From: Doris montereyensis
Taxonomy: Eukaryota; Mollusca; Gastropoda; Nudibranchia; Dorididae
Reading direction: 5' to 3'
Length of the DNA: 64,000 nucleotides
Assembly (NCBI GenBank): GCA_037039925.1
Contig: JAXRKP010001455.1
Coordinates: 23,501-87,500, forward strand
Below the pieces are notes generated by a model. The model was not told the origin of the DNA. It made no database searches and was given only the letters and a program-made list of their open reading frames with translations. Of the stretch, positions 55,496 to 64,000 are shown in pieces (the stretch's first letter is position 1; each line of letters starts with the position of its first letter). The translations under genes were made by a program, and so were the position numbers.

Positions 55496-56726
55496 CTGTG
55501 GCATGGCGTTTTGTTTTGGGTTTTTTTCAATGTATAATTCATCTGAACAGCAAAGTTTTAAAATGTTTTTATTACAATGGATGAGTTACTATCATGTATT
55601 TTCATAAACCATTGTTTCTTATGTAAGTTAAATGAATTGGCTCACACAGCAACCTTATATTGTCTAGCCTGCCAATTGTAATAATTATATGAAATCCTGA
55701 AACTTGATATTTATGCTAGTTATTCAGATATTCATGAAAATATTGAAAGAAGAAACTTTTGAACGAGTGGAATCTTCAGCGTCAGCGTCACATGTCTATT
55801 TTTTAGTATAAAGATTGCTTGAATGTTATGCTGTCATTTGTGCTCAGTGTCATGGATGGTGGATACCGTCAGTGCACACCAATTTAGGACTCGGAGGAGA
55901 AAGACGGAAAATCATTTTTTTAAACTTTACTTATTTTTCAGGAACATTGTTAAATTGACAAACATGGTAGAATTTTGTGGAAACACGCTACTAGAACTTG
56001 TTTCTCTTTCGAATATCGACACACGTCATTCTGTCATTCTGTCATTCGTTTGAAATCAGATTGAACCAATTGAGCATTGTGCCTAGCCTGAGTTGTGTTG
56101 TGAAAGATTCTGTTGATTTTGTACGCGTACTGGAAATATCAGACATTTTAATCGCAAAGCAAAATTAATCATTTTGGAGTGGAATAATTATGTTTCTCTT
56201 GGAACAAGAACAACGTTATTTCTTTTTAACATAATCAACACGTGTCACTCTGACTTGTACTGCCATCAAGTCATGAAAATTCCATTATATGCCTGAATCC
56301 TCATGTTTTCTTCTTCTTTTTTTGTTGTTGCTTTCGCCCTTCCTTTCTCAAGCAAAGGGAACGTGTGAGTTTTTATCAAAATGCTGGCAAAGAGCATGAA
56401 CAAGTGGTCGTGGTTGCTTAGTTTATCTTTGCTTTTTCCTCTCTTTCTTTCTGTTTGACTTGTAAAAATGGCTGATTCTTCAAATGTTCTCTTTTTATAA
56501 CGCATTTAGTATTTGAAAAAAAAAATCATGTTATGTGAATTCATATGAATGAGCTTTACTGTGATTCATATATAATTGTACATAGCAAGAATATCATAAC
56601 AGATCTGGATCCTCTTGCATAAACTTTGTGTAACAGGTAGATATTTAATACAATGCTTCATTGAGTTGACCATTTAAACGTATATCATGACTGTTTGGAA
56701 AGATGAAAATGTTCCTGCTATAGGTT

Positions 56727-57060
56727 GTATGTGACAGCAAGCCTGCTATAGGTTGTATGTGACAGTAAGCCTGTTATAGGTTGTATGTGACAGTAAGCCT
56801 GTTATAGGTTGTATGTGACAGCAAGCCTGTTATAGGTTGTATGTGAAGTAAGCCTGCTATAGGTTGTATGTGACAGTAAGCCTGTTATATAGTGACAGTA
56901 AGCCTGTTATAGGTTGTATGTGACAGCAAGCCTGTTATAGGTTGTATGTGACAGTAAGCCTGTTATAGGTTGTATGTGACAGTAAGCCTGTTATAGGTTG
57001 TATGTACATAAGCCTGTTATAGGTTGTATGTGATAGGACAGTTCCTCTATAGGTTGTATA
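56727..57060 (+). repeat. 28-bp minisatellite in the putative STRAD 3' UTR
   Basis: About 12 copies of taagcctgttataggttgta followed by tgtgacag, with some units truncated. Confidence 0.93.
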
Positions 57061-57078
57061 CCTGTGGCATCACAACAT

Positions 57079-57182
57079 GAGAAAGTATGAGTTAATCGTG
57101 TGATAGGACAGTTCCTCTCCACCCACCCATGAGAAAGTATGAGTTAATCGTGTGATAGGACAGTTCCTCTCCACCCACCCAT
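57079..57182 (+). repeat. Perfect 52-bp direct duplication
   Basis: 57079-57130 and 57131-57182 are the same: gagaaagtatgagttaatcg ... cctctccacccacccat. Confidence 0.95.
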
Positions 57183-57730
57183 GAGAAATGGTGCATGGAG
57201 CAGTAATGATAATTAGGAAGAAGTACTCTGTAGTCATTTGAAATCTTATAATGTATAAGAGTTCAAGACTGATACTAAGCATTGGCAGGTACATGACTTC
57301 ACCATTGTGGAAAGTCATGCTCATGAATAATTCATATCGTATCTCTTTTATTTTCATTAACCCATATGATAAGAAGTGATTGCAGTTACAGTTCTTTTCA
57401 ACATTATTCACATCAATTTTCCCCATTGAAAATATTTGATATTACAACAAAATCATGGTGGTGAAATCCATAGCGATGTACACATTCATTTCAGATTTGG
57501 AAAGTTGTTGATAGTTGTATTCTTCCCTGTGTTTTAAAGAAGGGGATATTTTTCCCTATTTTCCTTTTTATTTTGATTGGAATTTTGTTTTGATTTGGCA
57601 ACAGCTTTTGTTTTAAGCGGGGAAGACCTTTTGGGTTTTCATTTTTCCTTTGTTTTTGTTTTTAGATTAATTTTTTTTGCTTTTTGTTTGTGAAATTCGA
57701 AAGAAATAAAATCCAGTTGACATTATTAGG

Positions 57731-58960
57731 GGCATACTGCTTGTGTTTCGACACCTACGTGACCACTGAACTGACAAGTACTCGTGACTTGCTGTAACTA
57801 TGCTAAAACAGCGGACAGTATTCTTTTGGCTGTTCATTTATAAAAGCCAGTCCACATTTCGGATGATCTTATCCATGTTTTCTTTTTCGTACCCAAGCGT
57901 TGTTTACAACTTGTGTTACCATTAGCACTCAGGTGACGTTAAATTTGGATGGAGAAATGTTACGAAAATGAGCTTTTATGTAACATGAAGGGCCGTATTA
58001 ATGAATTCTGTTGGCAAGGAAAGTGACGAAGAAGTGAGTGACTTGTAGTCTGACCGGATTATAATGATTAAAATTAAAATGATTTGTCGGCGTCTATTCG
58101 TCTAAATTCTCTTATTTAGATCTAATAGATTTTAAATTATTTTTTCTGTTCTTGTACGTGACTGCCTTTTTTCCGCTCTATTTTTATTCCTTATTATGAT
58201 TATTATTTTGTTATTGTTATTATTGTTGTTACTTAAAAGTGATGTGGAGGGAAAAGTTTTGTTTTGTTAAAAATTTCTCTTTACTGTATTTTAAATACTT
58301 TTCTACTATCTTGTGGCAACATGTTTTACTGATGACATCTGCTTATTAGATATTTGATTCATAGACTCCTTGAAAGTTAGTTAAAAGAATAAGGACAGAA
58401 CTGTTGTATAAAAGTCAATGAAATTCCTTTGAAAATTGTTTTAAATGATTTGCCAGTGTCTATTTGCCTAAGTTTTCTTAATAGAAAATTGAAACTTTCA
58501 CATCATTAGGAAAATAATTTTTGTTTTCAATTTATTACTATACTATTATTGCTGTTGCTATTAGAATCAATTTTGTTTTATCATCTTATTTGCCTCCATT
58601 TAATTTGATATTTTTGTAATACCAATAGATGTTTGTTTTGGGTGTTTTTGTTGGGGGGGGGGTGTTTGGTTTTGTTTGGAATGGGTTGGGGAAGAAGGGT
58701 CGATATTTTCAAGAAATGGGTTTTGATTTGGTCAAAGCTTTCTTCAGGGTTACAGTTACACCTTTCTAAAAGTTCAGAATTAAAGAAATGAAGTATCAGC
58801 CCACTTTAAAAAGTCTGCATTTACACAGCTTTTAAGTTGTTGTTGTTTTTTCATATTTTCTGGAATGCATTTATATGTTTCCTCAAAGGATAGTTTAAAA
58901 ATCAAGGGGGGATGGTTTGCATCTGTAACCAAAAAAATCTTATCACACCAAATGTGAGTG
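57731..58960. other. No gene seen
   Basis: AT-rich intergenic sequence with a G-run at about 58652-58661. Confidence 0.5.
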
Positions 58961-58965
58961 GTTGG

Positions 58966-59945
58966 CAGGTAGCGTTGCTAGGTCCTTCTATTTGTCTTTC
59001 ATCCTTTCTTCACATGTTTCTCATATGACTCTTTCTTTATTAAGCAATGTCAGATCACTGCATAAGGTGGATGAGGTAAATTCCAATAAGTCAAATTCAA
59101 AGAATATGAAGAAGAACTACGTTGAGTTATGACATTGAAAGTTCTGCAGTTTGATTTTGTCACAACAAATGTGAATTTCTAGGGCGCCATAGCTTTAAAA
59201 GTTAATAACAATTTCTTTTTAAAAAATTGTCTTTTTCATCTCCAAGGTAGCCATTTCCTCATGTTGAGACATTCTGTTGTTTGCTGATCTATCAGTTTTT
59301 TTTTATATAGGGTTTGTTTTGCAAATGGATTTTGTCTTGAAATGTCAACGAGACTGCCTAGAAGAGTAAAAGTCAGTATGTCGATGTGTCCGAGTTCTTT
59401 CAACCGATGGGTGGTTGGCAGGATCTACTGGTGGGTCCGACTTCTTTCCGTTTCACCTTTTCACATGCCTCTTACCTTTTTGTTTCTTCTTAATTCACAC
59501 TTAGATCACTTTTTAATAATATGGTGCCGGGTAAATTGGAATGAGACAAAGCCGAAACTTCTTTTCAGCTGTGTCATTGGGATGAACGATTAGCGGGTGT
59601 TGTGTGTCGGGTCCTTCTTCTTTCCCTTTAACTTTTACCCTTTTACTTGTCTTTCATCTTGTTATTTCCTCTAATTCACCTTCAGATCATCGCATATGGT
59701 GGACGGGGTAAATTTTAATGGAAAAAAAGAAAATGACTTGGATTACAGGGCAACCTACTCGTGTTTTTGTCTTATTTTGTGTATCCTTTTCATTTAATCA
59801 GAATCATGGGCGGTTGGCGGGTGCTGCTGGTAAGTCCTGCTTCTTTCCTTTCAGTTTCACCCTTTTTCATGTCCTTTCATCTTGCTGTTTGGTCTCAATT
59901 CACCCTGAGATCACTGCATATGATGGATGGGGTACATTTCAATTT
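58966..59945 (+). repeat. Cluster of four dispersed-repeat copies
   Basis: Copies near 58966-59095, 59405-59545, 59595-59725 and 59805-59945 share gtttcttcttaattcacc, ctgagatcaccgcatatggt and ggacggggtaaatttcaat. Further copies lie at 32610-32745, 43755-43885 and 44522-44580. Confidence 0.75.
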
Positions 59946-61020
59946 AACACTATTGTGATTAATCGGAGGCATCCACAAGATGGGTTTATATTTTCAATTC
60001 AATAAATTATCATTTTAAAAAAGCTAATGGGAATGAGAGTGAGAGGAGTCAGAAGGGAGTTTCAGGTTCATCGTCTTCCTGGTTTCTTCTTCCTGCTGCA
60101 AATGTTTGGAATCTTATTTGCTGAAAGGAAGTATTCATAATGTCTTTTGTGTGTTTGAAGAAGGTGTGTGAAACTTGATCGTTTTTGGACATTGACATTA
60201 ATTTTTACAGTTGACATGACAGGATGGCAACAATCCCATTTTACTACCATTTCATTTACTACCAAAATTATTTCTTTCCTGAGTTCATTACTACTACAAT
60301 GTTAGACGTCTATTTTATCAAGAAGACATCACTTGTCTAAAATTTAAACATTTAATAAACAATAAACATACTTACTTAAAGGCATTATCATTATTACATA
60401 TTTTATTATTATGATTTGTACCAATATTTTATTTCACATCATTTTGATTGTTGCATGGAATACGGAGGCAAACATATTGTACATGAAGTCTTTGGAAATC
60501 CTTTCCTTATAAGTTATGGACGTATTACTACTATATTCTAATTACCACTTACCTATCTTTTTTCTGTTGTGGTTGCTATTTGCTGCCTTGCAATTGTGAA
60601 TAATGGAAAGACTGGATCCTATCGACTAGTAGCATTAATGTGATGACGATGCAGGGACTGGAGAATGTCTTTTTCATTTTAAATTGCCAGAAAATATTAT
60701 GTTGACATCTGTTGCTATTACTATTATTATTAAAATTGATGAAAATGTTTTTGTTTACTGTATCTCTAAAGGTAATAATAATGGTTTCTGTGAAATAGTA
60801 TAGTGCTGTAATAAATAAATAATTGGCATTTGAATTCAAAGTGTGCTAAAGAGAGTGTTAGTTTGTTTTTCATCTGTTCAAACAAAGAGTTTCAGTTTGG
60901 CTTTTTAATTTTTCAGTATTTCATTGTAATCTTTATCGCTGAATAAAATACAGCAAAATATTTTGACGGCCGAAAGAAGTTACAAGTATTTGAACATAAT
61001 CTATATATTTATGTATACGG
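59946..61020. other. No gene seen
   Basis: AT-rich sequence with att/tat runs and no conserved frame. Confidence 0.5.
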
Positions 61021-61025
61021 TATAT

Positions 61026-61458
61026 AACGCTGAACGTCTCTAACTTTGACCACTTATAATTCAGGAACCACTGCACCCACAGCCTCCATATTTGGTAGTA
61101 GATTTCAAATAGCCTGCTTTAGCTTCTTACCAAATATACTCTTGGATCAAATCAATATTTTTAATTGATTGGAAAAAGATTGTTTTGCTATTGTTACTAG
61201 ATCTCAATTTCCCTTCATTACAATAAAAATCCTGCATAACTTCAGTATCGAGTACTACGTAAAAAGCCAGTATAACTTCAGTATCGAGTATTGCATAAAA
61301 ACTAGCATAACTTCAGTATCGAGTACAAATTTGATCTAAATTAATCATACTTGATATCACCCGTAACCGATACAGTGGTTGCTGAGTGGTGCAAGAGACC
61401 CATCTTTATGCTAAAGAGAATACATAATCCAACATTATTTACGGGCATGCCTGTGCTG
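61026..61458 (+). repeat. Dispersed repeat (gctgaacgtctctaactttg family), copy 2
   Basis: Same family as 33085-33445, with an internal triplication of cataacttcagtatcgagta. Related tails lie at 53050-53130 and 62195-62275 (gagccagtactcgat). Confidence 0.8.
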
Positions 61459-61500
61459 TACAGTGGCGTTGGTGGCCCAGTGGTAAGGCTGGAGGATGTG
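61459..61500 (+). mobile_element. SINE family A head fragment
   Basis: Contains cagtggcgttggtggcccag tggtaaggct only. The rest of the SINE is absent. Confidence 0.35.
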
Positions 61501-61614
61501 AATATTGAGATATCTTGGTCATGTTAGGATTTCTGGTTTGTTTTTTTGTTTTTTTTGTGTTAATTTTTTATTCATTTATTTATTAGATATTTGATTTTTA
61601 ACTTTTTTTACATT

Positions 61615-62000
61615 ATGTGGGCAGTTGACGTGGGCTACTAGTAGGTCCTACACTTTTTTTTTACATTATGTGGGCAGTTGATGGGAGATACTAGTAGGTC
61701 CTACCTCCTTTTTTTTTTACATTATGTGGGCAGTTGATGGGGGATACTATTAGGCCCTAGGGACATACGTTGGAATGTTTCCTAGGGACATAAGTTGGAA
61801 TGTTTCCTAGGGACATAAGTTTTCTTAATAAAACCCTCAAAGTCTCCCCCCTCCCCTCCCTTTCCCAAATAAGTTTTCCCCCCCTCCCTTTCCCAAATAA
61901 GTCTCCCCCTCCCCTCCCTTTCCCAAATAAGTTTTCCCTCCCTCCCTTATCCAAATAAGTCTCCTCCCTCCCCCCCCCCCTTTCTCAAATAAGACTCCCC
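61615..62000 (+). repeat. Three stacked short tandem repeats
   Basis: Three copies of a ~58-bp unit (acattatgtgggcagttgat), then three of a 25-bp unit (tagggacataagttggaatg), then about five C/T-rich units of ~28 bp (cccctccctttcccaaataa). Confidence 0.88.
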
Positions 62001-62659
62001 AACCCCCTCCGCCAACCCCAAAAACTCACGTATTATATTTCTAGGAACCTGTTTTAAAGGTAAATAAGTAGCGGTGATATTCTTGCAACATTCTTCATGC
62101 AGTTATGTCCCTTATAGTGCGAAGGAAGAAAACGGGCAATGAATTATTTTAAAACAAGCATGTCGTTATAACCTGAGGGATATCAAGTACGAATATTAGA
62201 TCGAGCCAGTACTCGATACCAAGGTAACGCGGATATGCGTGAACGATACAATTATAACTTTTTAAATCATAAAAACTTTAGTTTGCTGATTTCGTTTTTT
62301 GGTGTGCTTTTTTATGCTTTATCATCTAATTTCACCCCCAGCGTTGATTTTCTTCTCTTATATGTGAATCAACACATTTCATGTAAAAAAATAATTGGGA
62401 GTTGGGTATTTTTTAAACCAAACCCGCTTTCACGACTTTTCACATAGACGTGAGACAAGATTTGCACACACAGACCTTCCTGTTAGAAGCCAATATAATT
62501 TTTAACTCTGCATTCTACATCAGTCACTCAGGCAAGTTGCTAGGAATTCTGTCGCGGGCCAGTGACGTAGACAACACAGTATGCTTATCAAGACACGTGA
62601 CGTGGCGACGTGTTCACTAGAGCAACGTTCTGACCGCAGGCGGCAATTACTTATTAAGG

Positions 62660-64000
62660 GGTATAGTAGACAAATGCTCCTCCAATCCTAGTATAGTAGA
62701 CAAATGCTCCTCCAATCCTAGTATAGTAGACAAATGCTCCTCAATCCTAGTATAGTAGACAAATGCTCCTCCAATCCTAGTATAGTAGACACATGCTCCT
62801 CCAATCCTAGTATAGTAGACAAATGCTCCTTCAATCCTAGTATAGTAGACAAATGCTCCTCCAATCCTAGTATAGTAGACAAATGCTCCTTCAATCCTAG
62901 TATAGTAGACAAATGCTCCTCCAATCCTAGTATAGTAGACACATGCTCCTCCAATCCTAGTATAGTAGACAAATGCTCCTCCAATCCTAGTATAGTAGAC
63001 AAATGCTCCTCCAATCCTAGTATAGTAGACAAATGCTCCTCAATCCTAGTATAGTAGACAAATGCTCCTCAAATCTTTGTATAGACAGGAATGCTCCTTC
63101 AAATCCTTGTATAGTAGACAAATGCTCCTTCAAATCCTAGTATAGTAGACAAATGCTCCTTCAAATCCTAGTATCGTAGACAAATGCTCCTTCAAATCCT
63201 AGTATAGTAGACAAATGCTCCTTCAAATCCTAGTATTTTCCTTCAAATCCTAGACAAATGCTCCTTCAAATCCTAGTATAGTAGACAAATATTCCTTCAA
63301 ATCCTAGTATAGTAGACAAATGCTCCTTCAAATCCTAGTATCGTAGACAAATGTTCCTTCAAATCCTAGTATCGTAGACAAATGCTCCTTCAAATCCTAG
63401 TATCAGACAAATGCTCCTTCAAATCCTAGTATAGTAGACAAATGTTCCTTCAAATCCTTGTGTTGTAGACAAATGCTCCTTCAAATCCTAGTATCGTAGA
63501 CAAATGTTCCTTCAAATCCTAGTATCGTAGACAAATGCTCCTTCAAATCCTAGTATAGTACACAAATGCTCCTTCAAATCCTAGTATCGTAGACAAATGC
63601 TCCTTCAAAAGTATCTTAGACAAATGCTCCTTCAAATCCTAGTATCGTAGACAAATATTCCTTCAAATCCTTGTATAAGTAGACAAATGTTCCTTCAAAT
63701 CCTAGTATCGTAGACAAATGCTCCTTCAAATCCTAGTATCGTAGACAAATGTTCCTTCAAATCCTAGTATTGTAGACGAATGCTCCTTCAAATCCTAGTA
63801 TCGTAGACAAATGTTCCTTCAAATCCTTGTATCAGACGAATGCTCCTTCAAATCCTAGTATCGTAGACAAATGCTCCTTCAAATCCTTGTATAGTAGACA
63901 AATGCTCCTTCAAATCCTTGTATAGTAGACAAATGCTCCTTCAAATCCTTCTATAGGAGACAAATGCTCCTTCAAATCCTTGTATAGTAGACACATGCTC
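62660..64000 (+). repeat. 30/31-bp satellite running off the window
   Basis: 62660-63060 has a strict 30-bp unit (tagtatagtagacaaatgct cctccaatcc). From about 63060 it becomes a 31-bp unit with cttcaaatcc and tagtatcgtag variants. It is still going at base 64000. Confidence 0.97.

Larger units (their letters stand above)
54086..57730 (+). other. Putative long STRAD 3' UTR with poly-A signal
   Basis: No coding exon is recognised after the STRAD stop. The first clear AATAAA I noticed downstream is at 57705-57710. The interval includes a (TAC)n microsatellite, a 28-bp array and a 52-bp duplication. The end point is a guess. Confidence 0.3.

Noticed and set aside
55170..55607. 145- and 128-codon poly-Tyr and poly-Thr frames
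   Set aside because: (TAC)n microsatellite.
62718..63054. Matching ~105-codon frames on both strands
   Set aside because: 30-bp satellite; both strands are open by periodicity.

Overview
This is animal nuclear DNA: AT-rich, intron-rich and crowded with repeats. Most long open frames are chance frames or frames opened by short repeats. The three recognisable host genes are split into short exons with GT...AG introns. The repeat style (tRNA-headed SINEs, foldback MITEs, long (CT)n runs, minisatellites inside small terminal-repeat elements) suggests a mollusc or another lophotrochozoan. That placement is inference.

Host genes, left to right. (1) 4.6-15.2 kb, + strand: a small gene whose exons at 6451-6493, 13083-13143 and 14961-15189 encode an NCBP2AS2-like protein (LSES.P.RRAAQ core). 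A possible first exon at 4631-4647 ends in AT rather than GT. Its introns hold SINEs, a broken LINE and a pogo-type MITE. (2) 22.3-29.2 kb, - strand: SEM1/DSS1, the small acidic proteasome-lid subunit, in three exons. (3) 36.8-54.1 kb, + strand: a STRAD (STE20-related adaptor) pseudokinase, the partner of LKB1 and MO25, in ten confident exons plus one candidate upstream exon at 35308-35390. Its C-terminus ends in W-T-F, matching the MO25-binding W-E-F of the family. A long 3' UTR may run to a poly-A signal near 57.7 kb.

All three host genes contain single-base frame breaks, mostly in homopolymer runs, while the flanking exons stay in phase and conserved. The simplest reading is consensus error in a long-read assembly; pseudogenisation is the alternative.

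Repeats fill the rest. They include an RTE/BovB-like LINE (9.75-12.70 kb), a CR1/L2-like LINE tail (30.25-31.32 kb), at least two tRNA-headed SINE families, four foldback elements, three pogo-type terminal-repeat elements, and minisatellites with units of 28, 29, 30/31, 33, 37, 40, 47, 48 and 52 bp. Two arrays stand out. A 47-bp array (36861-37486) is built from the end of a STRAD exon plus its splice donor, so it repeats a coding end and 5' splice site many times, and a 2.36-kb element carrying a 255-codon ORF has inserted into it. A 40-bp array (40148-41520) sits inside a terminal-repeat element whose sibling copies at 23.1 and 44.3 kb hold the single-unit precursor.

I found no CRISPR array, bacterial operon, rRNA or convincing stand-alone tRNA gene, and no clearly new multi-gene system. 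The most unusual material is the exon-derived splice-donor minisatellite and the satellite-bearing mobile element.
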